Assembly (NCBI RefSeq): GCF_001423425.1
Contig: NZ_LMNX01000001.1
Span: forward strand, 1,136,970-1,200,969
Origin: Rhizobium sp. Leaf306
GTDB taxonomy: Bacteria; Pseudomonadota; Alphaproteobacteria; Rhizobiales; Rhizobiaceae
Reading direction: 5' to 3'
Length of the DNA stretch: 64,000 bases
The notes under the pieces are model-generated. The model worked only from the letters and a program-made list of their open reading frames with translations. It had not been told where the DNA came from and did no database searches. The position numbers and the translations under genes are program-made. Shown here one piece after another: positions 1-8,844 of this stretch. Within the stretch, counting starts at the first letter, position 1, and every line of letters starts with the position of its first letter.

Positions 1-260
1 TCTACGACACGATCTGGCAGGCATTCGCGGTGCTGCTGCCGGTCCAGACCGTCGGCGTGATGGGCGACTACCGCACCTACGACTTCGTCTGTGCACTCCG
101 CGCTGTAACCTCGGTCGACGGCATGACGGCCGACTTCTACCCCTACGACATGAACTTCCTCGGTCGTGCGGCCACCCGCATCATCAACGAAGTCCGCGGC
201 ATCAACCGCGTCGTCTACGACGTGACCAGCAAGCCGCCCGGCACGATCGAGTGGGAATAG
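1..260 (+). CDS. guaA: GMP synthase (glutamine-hydrolysing), C-terminal fragment
   Basis: Partial gene entering from the left edge; about 85 codons are visible, reading in the frame that starts at base 3. The visible residues form the GuaA C-terminal dimerisation domain: [20 protein letters not shown] near the start, then [17 protein letters not shown], and the terminal KPPGTIEWE that closes GMP synthases. The enzyme converts XMP to GMP in the cytoplasm using glutamine and ATP. The synthetase and amidotransferase domains lie outside the window. A hairpin follows at 268-299. Confidence 0.95.
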   Translation, partial: YDTIWQAFAVLLPVQTVGVMGDYRTYDFVCALRAVTSVDGMTADFYPYDMNFLGRAATRIINEVRGINRVVYDVTSKPPGTIEWE

Positions 261-267
261 GCCTTTA

Positions 268-299
268 GTGACCGGCCGCATCACTCAGCGGCCTGTCAC
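268..299 (+). terminator. Hairpin after guaA
   Basis: Inverted repeat GTGAC-c-GGCCGC / GCGGCC-t-GTCAC with an 8-base loop, 7 bases after the guaA stop. It is a strong stem with one mismatched pair but has no T run behind it, so it may be a terminator or a 3'-end stabilising structure. Confidence 0.45.
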
Positions 300-325
300 C
301 TCCCAATCCCTTCCCGGATATCCCT

Positions 326-916
326 ATGCTCCGCAGCCTCTATGACTGGACGCTGGCGCTCAGCGCCCGCAAGTCCGCAAGCGTGTGGCTTGCGGTCATC
401 GCCTTCGTCGAAAGCTCTGTCTTCCTGGTGCCGGCGGATGTGCTGTTTCTGCCCATGGCGCTCGCGAGACCAGAGCGCGCCTGGCGCTACGCCCTGATCG
501 CTACAACGTTTTCGGTCCTCGGTGGCATTGCGGGCTGGTGGATCGGGTTTTTCGCTTTCGATGCGATCGCTGTGCCGATCCTCGAATTCTGGGGCAAGCT
601 CGATACGTTCAACGAGCTGAAGTCCGGCATCACCTACGAGACGATCCTGCTGATGCTGGTCACCTCAGGCTTTGCGCATCTGCCGCCGATCAAGGTGGTC
701 ACGATCCTGTCCGGTGCCGTGCATGTCAACATCTGGCTGTTCATCGCGGCGGCCGTGGTGACCCGTGGTGCCCGCTTCTTTCTCCTGGCATGGCTCCTGC
801 GCCGCCACGGCGAGAGCATCCGGCACTTCATCGAGAAGCGGCTCGGGAAGATCGCACTGATCGGCGCCGTCGTGCTGATCGCCGTCTATTGCGCCTACAA
901 GATGCTGATGAGCTGA
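326..916 (+). CDS. YqaA/DedA-type inner-membrane protein
   Basis: A 196-residue integral membrane protein with about five hydrophobic segments, of the YqaA branch of the SNARE-associated (DedA/VTT) superfamily. Visible marks are the N-terminal FVESSVFLVPADVLFLPMAL, the glycine-rich GGIAGWWIGFFAF segment and a positively charged stretch (RGARFFLLAWLLRRHG) before the last helix. DedA relatives are linked to membrane homeostasis and lipid carrier transport, but no substrate can be assigned here. No strong ribosome-binding site precedes the ATG. The gene stands alone downstream of guaA. Confidence 0.8.
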   Translation: MLRSLYDWTLALSARKSASVWLAVIAFVESSVFLVPADVLFLPMALARPERAWRYALIATTFSVLGGIAGWWIGFFAFDAIAVPILEFWGKLDTFNELKSGITYETILLMLVTSGFAHLPPIKVVTILSGAVHVNIWLFIAAAVVTRGARFFLLAWLLRRHGESIRHFIEKRLGKIALIGAVVLIAVYCAYKMLMS

Positions 917-1171
917 GTTGGCGCGACGCCAGCTCGTCTATGCTATCAGGCAGCGTGGGCGCGCCTGGCCTAGTATCATTATTTTTGCGGGGAAGTTTGT
1001 GGCTTGATCGCCTATTGGCTTTCGAAACAAGCCATGCGTTTAGCGGGATGGTGACCTGCTCTGGCTGAAGGGCTCAGCCGGGTCGTATCATCAGCGCTTA
1101 TGGTGTGGTGAAGGATTACGCCACACATGTCCGGCAGGAGCTTTCCCGCCGGGCGGTCTTTGGAAGTATGA

Positions 1172-1336
1172 TTAGCGAACCTTGCGGAAAGCCTGGGGAT
1201 CGATGCCGAGGATCTCGAGGTCACGGGCGTGCGGACGACGGTTGTTCTCGACAGCAGCGGATGCGGAGACGGCAGCGCCGAACAGTGCAAATGCACGACC
1301 GAATGCGCCAACGCGGTTCTTGATAGATGCAGACAT
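1172..1336 (-). CDS. 54-residue small basic protein, function unknown
   Basis: A short minus-strand gene found by reading the gap 917-1506. The ATG at 1336 follows an excellent ribosome-binding site (AAGGAGAGATCAA), and 54 codons end in TAA at 1172. The product begins MSASIKNRVGAFGRAFALFG, has an alanine/serine-rich middle (AAVSASAAVE) and ends RRPHARDLEILGIDPQAFRK plus VR. The last 20 residues recall the arginine-rich helix-plus-LGI pattern of DUF1127-like small proteins, but the resemblance is weak. It could be a small membrane-associated or RNA-binding protein. Reading frame, codon use and the SD sequence support a real gene; function is not known. Confidence 0.65.
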   Translation of the reverse strand: MSASIKNRVGAFGRAFALFGAAVSASAAVENNRRPHARDLEILGIDPQAFRKVR

Positions 1337-1506
1337 TTGATCTCTCCTTGTGATGTTCCTAAAATAGGCTGCACATTGTGCCTATACAATCGACAAGCTC
1401 ACAGAGGAGGCATGCGCCAATCACATGGCACGGACCTCACAGCATCCATGCCTTGCCTAAACCGAGGTGTCGTTGCTATCGATCGTCATCAACTGAAGAG
1501 GTTTTC

Positions 1507-1860
1507 ATGGCGATCACCATCTATGGCATCAAGAATTGCGACACGATGAAAAAGGCCCGCGCCTGGCTGGATGAGAAGGGCGTTGCCTACACCTTCCACG
1601 ACTACAAGGCGCTCGGTATCGACCCCGATCATCTTGCCGACTGGACGGCGCGCGCCGGTTGGGAACAGGTGCTGAACCGCGCAGGCACCACGTTCAGGAA
1701 GCTGCCCGAGACCGACAAGCTGGATCTCGACCGGGAAAAGGCGATTGCGCTGATGACGGCTCAGCCATCGATGATCAAGCGGCCGATACTGGAAGCGGAT
1801 GGCGAGCTGGTTGTCGGCTTCAAACCGGAAACCTACGCCGCGACATTCACCGAGACCTGA
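1507..1860 (+). CDS. ArsC/Spx-family reductase-like protein (YffB type)
   Basis: A 117-residue thioredoxin-fold protein of the ArsC family. It begins MAITIYGIKNCDTMKKARAW: a single N-terminal cysteine in the NCDT position, as in YffB-type members that bind glutathione, and not the CXXC of redox thioredoxins. Later family marks are WEQVLNRAGTTFRKLPE, the SMIKRPILE segment with the conserved arginine-proline, and GFKPETYAATF at the end. True arsenate reduction is not implied, since most short chromosomal homologues have no proven substrate. The ATG at 1507 was chosen because the homology starts there. ybaK begins 5 bases after its stop, so the two are probably cotranscribed. Confidence 0.85.
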   Translation: MAITIYGIKNCDTMKKARAWLDEKGVAYTFHDYKALGIDPDHLADWTARAGWEQVLNRAGTTFRKLPETDKLDLDREKAIALMTAQPSMIKRPILEADGELVVGFKPETYAATFTET

Positions 1861-1865
1861 ATTTC

Positions 1866-2339
1866 ATGTCCAAGGCGACCCGCGCAACCGAAGTCCTCGA
1901 GAAGGCTGACGTGAGCTTCACGACGGTCACCTACGACTATAATCCAAACGCCGAACGCATCGGCCTTCAGGCAGCCGAGGCGATCGGCGAAGAGCCTTGC
2001 CGGGTCCTGAAGACGTTGATGGCGGAGGTGGACGGCAAGGCGGTCTGCGTTGTCATCCCGTCGGATAGAGAAGTCTCGATGAAGAGGCTTGCTGCGGCCT
2101 TCGGTGGCAAGTCTGCGGCCATGATGAAACCGGCCGACGCGGAACGGATAACCGGTTATCGTGTCGGCGGCATCAGCCCGTTCGGACAGAGGAAGCTCGT
2201 CCCGACGGCCATCGAAGCGACTGCTCTCGAAGAGGTCCATGTTTTCATCAATGGTGGCCAGCGAGGACTTCAGGTTCGCCTTGCCCCAAAAGACGCACAA
2301 TCGGCATTGAAAGCGATAGCGGCGGCCCTTGTTGCGTGA
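1866..2339 (+). CDS. ybaK: Cys-tRNA(Pro)/Cys-tRNA(Cys) deacylase YbaK
   Basis: A 157-residue cytoplasmic editing enzyme of the YbaK/EbsC family, which hydrolyses Cys-tRNA(Pro) formed in error by prolyl-tRNA synthetase. Visible family features: the N-terminal MSKATRATEVLEKADVSFT, the segment PCRVLKTLMAEVDGKAVCVV containing the substrate-site lysine, the MKRLAAAFGGKSAAMMKPADAE stretch, and YRVGGISPFGQRKLVPTAIE, where the GGISPFGQ loop is diagnostic of YbaK. The start at 1866 is 5 bases after the ArsC-like gene, suggesting an operon. Confidence 0.92.
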   Translation: MSKATRATEVLEKADVSFTTVTYDYNPNAERIGLQAAEAIGEEPCRVLKTLMAEVDGKAVCVVIPSDREVSMKRLAAAFGGKSAAMMKPADAERITGYRVGGISPFGQRKLVPTAIEATALEEVHVFINGGQRGLQVRLAPKDAQSALKAIAAALVA

Positions 2340-2431
2340 AGCAAGGGGACTATGATCGTGACCGATCGACTTCAAATTCACCTCAGTTACCCTAAGTCGT
2401 GTCAGCAGATATTCCAAGAACAGAGGCCATT

Positions 2432-3685
2432 ATGACAATCGTGCCGAATTTCCAGACCGCCATCGATCCGCAGAAACTTGAAAAGCTTGCCGAAGTGGCG
2501 GTCAAGGTTGGCCTTGGGCTCGCGAAGAACCAGGATCTCGTCATCACGGCGCCGATTGCGGCCTTGCCGCTAGTGCGGTTCCTGACCCGCCACGCCTACA
2601 AGGCCGGTGCCGGCCTGGTCACCACGTTCTATTCCGACGAAGAGACGACGCTTGCGCGCTACGAGTTCGCGCCCGATGCGAGTTTCGACAAGGCCTCGGA
2701 CTGGCTCTACGAAGGCATGGCGAAGGCTTATGCCAATGGCGCGGCGCGGCTGGCGATCTCCGGCGACAACCCGATGATGCTCTCCGAACAAGATCCCGCC
2801 AAGGTGGCGCGGGCCAACAAGGCCAATTCGATGGCCTACAAGCCGGCGCTCGAGAAGATCGCCAATTTCGACATCAACTGGAACATCATTTCCTATCCCA
2901 ACCCGGCATGGGCGCGGCAGGTGTTCCCGGACGTGGCCGAAGAGGTGGCGGTGCGCAAGCTGGCCGACGCGATCTTTGCCGCCTCCCGCGTCGATCTCGA
3001 CGACCCGGTCGCTGCCTGGGCATCGCACAATGCAAACCTCAAGAAGCGCTCCACATGGCTGAACGGCGAGCGTTTTTCGGCGCTTCATTTCACCGGTCCG
3101 GGCACCGACCTCACGGTCGGCCTGGCTGATGGCCATGAATGGCATGGCGGGGCGTCCGTTGCGAAGAACGGGATCACCTGCAATCCGAACATTCCGACCG
3201 AGGAAGTGTTCACCACCCCCCATGCGCTGAAGGTGGAAGGCTATGTTTCCAGCACCAAGCCGCTGTCGCATCAGGGCACGTTGATCGACGATATCAGGGT
3301 TAAGTTCGAGGGTGGCCGCATCGTCGAGGCAAGTGCCGCCAAGGGCGGGGAAGTGCTGAGCCGGGTTCTCGATACGGATGCGGGTGCTCGCCGGCTGGGC
3401 GAAGTGGCCCTGGTGCCGCATTCCTCGCCGATTTCGGCAAGCGGCATCTTGTTCTACAACACGCTGTTTGACGAAAACGCGTCGTGCCATATCGCGCTTG
3501 GCCAGTGCTATTCGAAATGCTTCCTCGACGGCGCTTCGCTGACGCCGGAGCAGATCAGGACGCAGGGCGGCAATTCGAGCCTCATCCACATCGACTGGAT
3601 GATCGGATCCGACAAGGTGGATATCGACGGCATCAGGGCCGATGGTTCCAAGGTGCCCGTCATGCGCGCCGGCGAATGGGCCTGA
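2432..3685 (+). CDS. M29-family metallo-aminopeptidase
   Basis: A 417-residue aminopeptidase of the M29 (AmpS/AmpT) family, a dinuclear-metal enzyme releasing N-terminal residues from peptides in the cytoplasm. Metal-site regions are recognisable near the C terminus: LGEVALVPHSSPIS, LFDENASCHIALGQ and NSSLIHIDWMIGSD, which supply the conserved Glu, His and Asp residues. Upstream are the usual N-terminal alpha/beta domain and the TEEVFTTPHALKVEGYVSST segment. The ATG at 2432 is preferred over an upstream GTG at 2399, because a GAGG element lies a short distance before it and family homology begins just after. A terminator follows at 3699. Confidence 0.92.
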   Translation: MTIVPNFQTAIDPQKLEKLAEVAVKVGLGLAKNQDLVITAPIAALPLVRFLTRHAYKAGAGLVTTFYSDEETTLARYEFAPDASFDKASDWLYEGMAKAYANGAARLAISGDNPMMLSEQDPAKVARANKANSMAYKPALEKIANFDINWNIISYPNPAWARQVFPDVAEEVAVRKLADAIFAASRVDLDDPVAAWASHNANLKKRSTWLNGERFSALHFTGPGTDLTVGLADGHEWHGGASVAKNGITCNPNIPTEEVFTTPHALKVEGYVSSTKPLSHQGTLIDDIRVKFEGGRIVEASAAKGGEVLSRVLDTDAGARRLGEVALVPHSSPISASGILFYNTLFDENASCHIALGQCYSKCFLDGASLTPEQIRTQGGNSSLIHIDWMIGSDKVDIDGIRADGSKVPVMRAGEWA

Positions 3686-3698
3686 CGCACGAGACGCG

Positions 3699-3724
3699 AG
3701 GCCCGGATTTGCCGGGCCTTTGCC
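3699..3724 (+). terminator. Terminator after the M29 aminopeptidase
   Basis: Perfect 8-bp stem AGGCCCGG / CCGGGCCT with a 5-base loop, followed by a short T-containing tail. It lies between convergent genes (aminopeptidase on plus, small exported protein on minus) and may serve both. Confidence 0.7.
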
Positions 3725-3728
3725 ACTA

Positions 3729-4064
3729 TCAACGGTAATAGACGACCTTGCCGCCATTGGCAGCGGTTTCCACCGACAGGACGTTGTGGACCGCAATGCC
3801 GCGGGCTTCGAGCGAGCGCATCAGGCTGCTGTCGGCACTGACTTCCGCCTGGGCCCGGCGCATGATGAAGTCGTTGCCGGAGCCCGACCATTCGGAAAAC
3901 CCATCCTTGCGGCTGGTGAGCGAACCGGACTGGATGGCGATGACGTTGTCGTCATAGGCCTTGCCGAAGATGATCTCCGATGCCCTCGTCTGTCCGGCCA
4001 GCGCCGGCGTGCCGAAAGCTGCCGCCGACAGGATCAGCAACGAGGTCGCGAATGCTTTTTTCAT
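3729..4064 (-). CDS. Small exported protein, function unknown
   Basis: A 111-residue protein with a clear Sec signal peptide: MKKAFATSLLILSAAAFG followed by TPALAG, with predicted cleavage after ALA around residue 22. The mature part (about 90 residues) is hydrophilic and ends AANGGKVVYYR. I do not recognise the family; the C-terminal region, EARGIAVHNVLSVETAANGG, looks like a small alpha/beta fold. The start at 4064 is preferred to ATG 4070 because the GGAG element lies about 9 bases upstream of it. It is convergent with the aminopeptidase and downstream of xseA with 120 bases between them. A periplasmic location is inferred. Confidence 0.7.
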   Translation of the reverse strand: MKKAFATSLLILSAAAFGTPALAGQTRASEIIFGKAYDDNVIAIQSGSLTSRKDGFSEWSGSGNDFIMRRAQAEVSADSSLMRSLEARGIAVHNVLSVETAANGGKVVYYR

Positions 4065-4187
4065 GGCCATGGTCTCCGTGTGTGACTGCCGAGGAAACGC
4101 AGCTTGCAACGCCGTGTTCCAGCACGGTCTCTTCATGGAGAAGATAGGAAGTCTTGGCAGAGATTTGAATGGCGATGTCGCCTGTGA

Positions 4188-5801
4188 CTAAAACAGCGTG
4201 CCCTGCTTGGCGGGCTCTTCAGGTGCTTCCGGCTTCGGCAGCTTCTTTTTCGGCTGCGGCGGACGTCCGGCGGACGACGGATCGTCTCCAAGCCCTTCCC
4301 CGCCCGTGACGGCTGCGATACGACCGTCGGCGAATTCGACGGAAATCGCCCGGCCCTCGCCAATGCCGGCGGCCCGTGTCAGGGGGTGGTTGTTCTCATC
4401 GCGGATGACGGCAAAACCGCGTTGCAGGACGTTCTTGTAGGAGAGCGACTGCAGGACGCGATCCTGCGCCGAGATGGCCGAACGGCTGCGCGCGAGCGTG
4501 TGCGACATAGCGGTATCGGCATGGCGCCCGAATGAGACGAGATGCTGACGCTCGCGCTGGATCTGGCCGAGCAGCCGCGCGGGCAGCGACTTCAGTGACG
4601 CTTCGAAACGCGACAGACGCCCGCGTTCGCTCAACGCTCTTCTCTCCAGGCAACGATCGGCCCGTAGCAGCCGGTCGTTCAAAGCCTGGCGTTGTTGCTG
4701 GAGCCTGCCCGTCAGGAGATCGAGGCGCAGACCGGACGAGACACGCTCGAACGCGCGGCGCTTGACGACCGTCGTGCGCTCCAGCCCGCGGCCGAGGCCA
4801 GCCGCGGCTTCATCGAACCGTCGGCGCGGAAGTGCCAGCAGCTGGTCGAGCGACGGAAGCGCGCGGACGAGCGCCCGCAGCGACTGTTTGCGGTGGTCCA
4901 TCTGTCGCGCTGCACAGCCCCGCAGCCGGGCGGCCAGGCTCGCGAGTTGCGCATCGAGATCCGCCTTGACGGGAACGGCCATTTCGGCGGCCCCTGTCGG
5001 CGTCGGTGCGCGAACGTCGGCGGCGTGATCGAGGAGCGTCCAGTCGGTCTCGTGGCCCACGGCCGAGATCAGCGGTATCCGGCTTTCGGCTGCAGCGCGC
5101 ACGACGATCTCGTCGTTGAAGCTCCAGAGGTCTTCCAGACTGCCGCCGCCGCGCCCGACGATCAGCACATCGGGCCTTCGGATCGCATCGCCAGGGCCGA
5201 GTGCGTTGAACCCGCGGATGGCCGCCGCGACTTCCTCGCCGGACCCCTCGCCCTGAACCTTGACGGGCCATAGGACCACATGGACGGGAAAGCGATCGGA
5301 AATGCGGTGCAGGATATCGCGGATGACGGCGCCGGTTGGCGAGGTCACCACGCCGATGACACGCGGCAGATAAGGCAGGGGCTGCTTGCGGTCCTGATCG
5401 AACAGGCCTTCGGCACCGAGCTTGCGGCGGCGCTCCTCAAGCAGCGCCATGAGCGCGCCGGCGCCTGCCGGCTCGAGGTTTTCGATGACGATCTGATATT
5501 TCGACGAGCCTGGAAATGTGGTGATCTTGCCGGTCGCGATCACTTCCATGCCTTCTTCCGGCCGGAACCGCAGGCGCGAGAAGGTGCCCTTCCAGATGAC
5601 CGCATCAATGCGCGAGCGGTCGTCCTTCAGCGAGAAATAGGCATGACCGGAAGAGTGCGGACCGCGATAACCGGAAATTTCTCCCCTCACCCGCACATGA
5701 TCGAACGCATTTTCCATCGTGCGCTTGATCGAGCCGGAAAGCTCCGACACGGAAAATTCGGTGAGGTTCGTCGGCGATTCTTGGGCGATAGGGCTCGTCA
5801 T
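4188..5801 (-). CDS. xseA: Exodeoxyribonuclease VII large subunit
   Basis: A 537-residue XseA, the large subunit of the nuclease that degrades single-stranded DNA to oligonucleotides. The N-terminal OB-fold is visible ([38 protein letters not shown]). The catalytic core contains [38 protein letters not shown] and [20 protein letters not shown], all conserved in XseA. A long coiled-coil region follows, and the tail has the terminal [12 protein letters not shown] segment and a lysine/proline-rich end. The ATG at 5801 (MTSPIAQES) is preferred because AAAGGGC precedes it; an in-frame ATG at 5837 is possible. The small subunit xseB is not in the window. Confidence 0.93.
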   Translation of the reverse strand: MTSPIAQESPTNLTEFSVSELSGSIKRTMENAFDHVRVRGEISGYRGPHSSGHAYFSLKDDRSRIDAVIWKGTFSRLRFRPEEGMEVIATGKITTFPGSSKYQIVIENLEPAGAGALMALLEERRRKLGAEGLFDQDRKQPLPYLPRVIGVVTSPTGAVIRDILHRISDRFPVHVVLWPVKVQGEGSGEEVAAAIRGFNALGPGDAIRRPDVLIVGRGGGSLEDLWSFNDEIVVRAAAESRIPLISAVGHETDWTLLDHAADVRAPTPTGAAEMAVPVKADLDAQLASLAARLRGCAARQMDHRKQSLRALVRALPSLDQLLALPRRRFDEAAAGLGRGLERTTVVKRRAFERVSSGLRLDLLTGRLQQQRQALNDRLLRADRCLERRALSERGRLSRFEASLKSLPARLLGQIQRERQHLVSFGRHADTAMSHTLARSRSAISAQDRVLQSLSYKNVLQRGFAVIRDENNHPLTRAAGIGEGRAISVEFADGRIAAVTGGEGLGDDPSSAGRPPQPKKKLPKPEAPEEPAKQGTLF

Positions 5802-5872
5802 GCCCTTTGTTCTAACCGAAGGCTGCGCCGATTTCATCCGTCTTTCCGGATCATCCGACGCTTAATCTCGCG

Positions 5873-7678
5873 CTAGTCTCGAACAACCCGATAGATCATG
5901 AACCCATCCAGCGGGCCTGTGGCCACAGGCTGCAGGTATGGTGGGACGTCACTCCGGGCGAGCGCGGCATAGAGGCCGTCAGGTTTCATCGCGATCAGCC
6001 GCTCGGTCTGCGGATCGCTCTTGCAGAAGGTGAGAGCCGTGACACCGGCACCATCGATAAAGGCCTTGGATTCGGCCGGTTGCGCGAGGCCGATATGCAG
6101 TTCGGTCAGCATGCCGCCCTGATTGCGGTGATAGGGCGCGGACAATGCACGATGTCGCGTGAAGCGAATGATCTCCGCGCCGCTGTTGGAGGGAGAAGCG
6201 ATAACGCCGACCGGAAGGGCATTCAGCGCGGACCATGTCTGCGGCCCGCCGCATTCTCCTTCTTCACCTGCGTTATCGGTGGAGAGGATATTGAGGTCGA
6301 CGGCGCCGACGCCCTCTTTCACGAGAATGCCCACGACGCCCCAGACGACCGGAACGGACGCGAGGACCGTGACGATATAGGCCGCGGCAAGACCTGGATT
6401 GTTGCGGTCCGCATTGGCCCGGACGCGGATATCGGCGATCAGCAGAGACAGCGGCAGGATGCTGAGGAGGTTGGAAAAGATCGTCCCGCGCACCTGAATG
6501 GCAGCGACGGCGAAGGAAACCAGGAGCAGAACGAGAAGCACGACGTGGGTTTCGACCTTGCTGCGGCAGGCGATGCGGGCAAGGCAGACGAGAATGGCGA
6601 AAAGGCCCACGGCATAGAAGCCGCCGACGAGCTCGGGCGTGTCGCGCATTTCAGCCACGATCGAGCGTGCCTCGGATACGCCGTTCAGCCAGAGTTCGAC
6701 AAGCAGCGGATCAAGGTTTGCCAGCGGATTGCCGAGGCATTCCGGCGCAATTGCGCGGGCTGCAGCAAGAAGGGCGACGCCGGCCGCCCCCAGCATGGCG
6801 AAACGCAGCAACCGTTTATCGGGCAAGGGCAGGCTTGCCAGAATGAACAGGCCGGCGCCACCGATCGCCGTCAGCGAATAAAAGCCGAAGGAAAGATTAT
6901 CGCAGGTGACGACCGCATAGCGATAGGGCGGCACGGTGGCGAAAAAGGCGGCGGAGATCGCAAGCGTGAGGCAGAGGCCGAACGCTTTGGCGGCCCCGGC
7001 GAACGACCTGCCGTGCCAGGCCCATTGCAGCACGACGCAGATGCAGGCGGCAGCGACGAAAGGGACCGTTTCGGCACCGACGGCGATCGCCAGCGCCGCT
7101 GCAATGCCGGCGACGGCATAGCTTGACCGGCGATATTGCGGATCGACCAGCATGGCTGTGACCCACATGGCAAGCGCCAGTTGGACATTGTGGTGATCGA
7201 GCGCGCCCGGCTGAAATTTGATGTTGGTGAAGACGAAGATCGCGCCGATGCCGAGCGCCAGATGCATGGTGACCACGCCGCCGATGCGGCGGCCGGCAAG
7301 ACCGAGCGGAAGGAATAGCAGGAGGGAGACGAGAAGCGGCCAGACCGTCGCCGCGACACTTTCGGCCAGCGGCATCGCCATGAACAGCGAGAGGGATTTG
7401 ATCGTTGCTGCAATCGGCAGATCGACCAGCCGCGACCAGTGCATGAGCGTGCCATCGGCAAGGCCTAGCCGGTACTGCATCATGTCGAACCAGCCCTGAC
7501 CGCCGAGGAGATCGCGCACTTCGACCAGCCGCATGATGTCATCATTGTCGGCGCCGATGAGATCGGTCGCGGTGGGCAGCTTGATGACCATTGCCATGAT
7601 CGAGACTGCGAGCCAGTAGAGCATCACCACGGGCGCAAGCCTCGACGATATCGCACCGCGCTCGCTAACGACCTGCAT
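5873..7678 (-). CDS. Polytopic membrane protein, GT-C glycosyltransferase-like
   Basis: A 601-residue inner-membrane protein with roughly 11-13 hydrophobic segments. After the first helix it carries the acidic loop GADNDDIMRLVEVRDLLGG (about residues 43-60), then GWFDMMQYRLGLADGTLMHW and SRLVDLPIA. This acidic DxDD-type loop followed by a W/D-containing segment is the arrangement in GT-C lipid-linked sugar transferases such as STT3, ArnT and PMT relatives. The last 130 residues form a soluble domain with LNALPVGVIASPSNSG. The start at 7678 follows GGGGAAGAC. It is transcribed divergently from the GT2/GtrA pair, so a role in transferring a sugar from a polyprenyl carrier to an envelope acceptor is plausible but inferred. 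Confidence 0.7.
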   Translation of the reverse strand: MQVVSERGAISSRLAPVVMLYWLAVSIMAMVIKLPTATDLIGADNDDIMRLVEVRDLLGGQGWFDMMQYRLGLADGTLMHWSRLVDLPIAATIKSLSLFMAMPLAESVAATVWPLLVSLLLFLPLGLAGRRIGGVVTMHLALGIGAIFVFTNIKFQPGALDHHNVQLALAMWVTAMLVDPQYRRSSYAVAGIAAALAIAVGAETVPFVAAACICVVLQWAWHGRSFAGAAKAFGLCLTLAISAAFFATVPPYRYAVVTCDNLSFGFYSLTAIGGAGLFILASLPLPDKRLLRFAMLGAAGVALLAAARAIAPECLGNPLANLDPLLVELWLNGVSEARSIVAEMRDTPELVGGFYAVGLFAILVCLARIACRSKVETHVVLLVLLLVSFAVAAIQVRGTIFSNLLSILPLSLLIADIRVRANADRNNPGLAAAYIVTVLASVPVVWGVVGILVKEGVGAVDLNILSTDNAGEEGECGGPQTWSALNALPVGVIASPSNSGAEIIRFTRHRALSAPYHRNQGGMLTELHIGLAQPAESKAFIDGAGVTALTFCKSDPQTERLIAMKPDGLYAALARSDVPPYLQPVATGPLDGFMIYRVVRD

Positions 7679-7830
7679 GTCTTCCCCGCCTCCGACCTTG
7701 ATTTCCGGGGCTTTCGCATTTTCGCCCCGAAATATTCCAGCCCGAAACCTAGCCTTAACCTTCCCAAGAAATAGTAAAGCGGTGAAGCGGCGTGTGCCGT
7801 CTGCGGTCTTCTTTGTATCGAGTGAAAACC

Positions 7831-8844
7831 ATGACCGATGCCCTGACGGGTGATCTGAAGATCGCCGTTCTTCTGCCCTGCTACAACGAAGCATCGACAA
7901 TCGAAGCGGTGGTAAATGGCTTCCGGCAGGCCCTGCCGGATGCGCACATCTACGTCTACGACAACAATTCGACCGACGGCACCGCGCTGAAAGCAATGCT
8001 GGCCGGCGCCGAGGTGATGCGCGAACGGCGCCAGGGCAAAGGCCATGTGGTGCGCCGCATGTTTGCCGATATCGACGCCGACATCTATCTGATGGCGGAT
8101 GGTGACGGCACCTATTCTCCGAAAGACGCGGAAGAGCTGATCCGCACGCTCCTGACCGAGCGCGCCGACATGGTTGTCGGCACCCGCCGCGGCGTTCATG
8201 CGGATGCCGGGCGCCAGGGCCATGCGACCGGCAACCGGCTGTTCAACATTCTCTACCGGACGATCTTCGGACGCGACTTTACAGATATCTTTTCCGGATA
8301 CCGCGCCTTCTCGCGTCGATTCGTCAAAAGTTTTCCGGCCGTATCAGGCGGGTTCGAGATCGAGACGGAAATGTCGGTGCATGCGTCGCGTCTGAAACTG
8401 CCGATCTGCGAGATCGAGCTGGATTATGGTCGGCGTCCGGAAGGATCGCATTCCAAACTTTCGACCTTCCGCGATGGTGCAAAGATCCTCTGGATGTTTG
8501 CGATGCTGATGAAGGAAACCCGGCCCTTCGCCTTCTTCGGCACGATCAGCGCTGCCTTCATGGCGGCAAGCCTCGCCTTCATGGCGCCGGTGCTGGTCGA
8601 GTATTTCGAGACGGGCCTGGTCGAGCGGATGCCGACCTGGGTCTTCTCGCTGGTGCTGATGCTGATCTCGTTTCTGGTGTTCACGGCCGGGCTCATCCTC
8701 GATTCCCTATCGCGGGCACGGTCCGAGCAGTTGCGCATCCACTATATGAGCCTTCAGCAACGGGTGCATGCTCCGGTGACGCTGCAGAAGCCTGCGGACG
8801 GCCGCCGCAAGACGGCCAAAGGGGACGCCAAGAGCGCCGCATGA
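7831..8844 (+). CDS. GT2-family membrane glycosyltransferase (GtrB/DPM-like)
   Basis: A 337-residue family 2 glycosyltransferase. The GT-A domain begins IAVLLPCYNEASTIEAVVNG, with the nucleotide-sugar site around DNNSTDGT (residues 44-51), the metal-binding DGD at residues 90-92 (MADGDGTYSPKDAEELI), and GNRLFNILYRTIFG then DIFSGYRAFSRRFVKSFPA, typical of dolichol-/polyprenyl-phosphate sugar transferases. Two C-terminal hydrophobic segments (about residues 235-300) anchor it to the inner membrane. It likely charges undecaprenyl phosphate with a hexose at the cytoplasmic face. The next gene, a GtrA flippase, overlaps by 4 bases, so the two are translationally coupled. Confidence 0.88.
   Translation: MTDALTGDLKIAVLLPCYNEASTIEAVVNGFRQALPDAHIYVYDNNSTDGTALKAMLAGAEVMRERRQGKGHVVRRMFADIDADIYLMADGDGTYSPKDAEELIRTLLTERADMVVGTRRGVHADAGRQGHATGNRLFNILYRTIFGRDFTDIFSGYRAFSRRFVKSFPAVSGGFEIETEMSVHASRLKLPICEIELDYGRRPEGSHSKLSTFRDGAKILWMFAMLMKETRPFAFFGTISAAFMAASLAFMAPVLVEYFETGLVERMPTWVFSLVLMLISFLVFTAGLILDSLSRARSEQLRIHYMSLQQRVHAPVTLQKPADGRRKTAKGDAKSAA

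Noticed and set aside
385..1068. Long plus-strand frame overlapping the YqaA gene
   Set aside because: It is an out-of-frame shadow with arginine-rich random composition; the 326-916 frame has clear membrane-protein homology.
6080..7126. Antisense 348-codon frame in the GT-C-like gene
   Set aside because: High G+C third positions create long antisense frames; composition is charged and no ribosome-binding site or family is seen.
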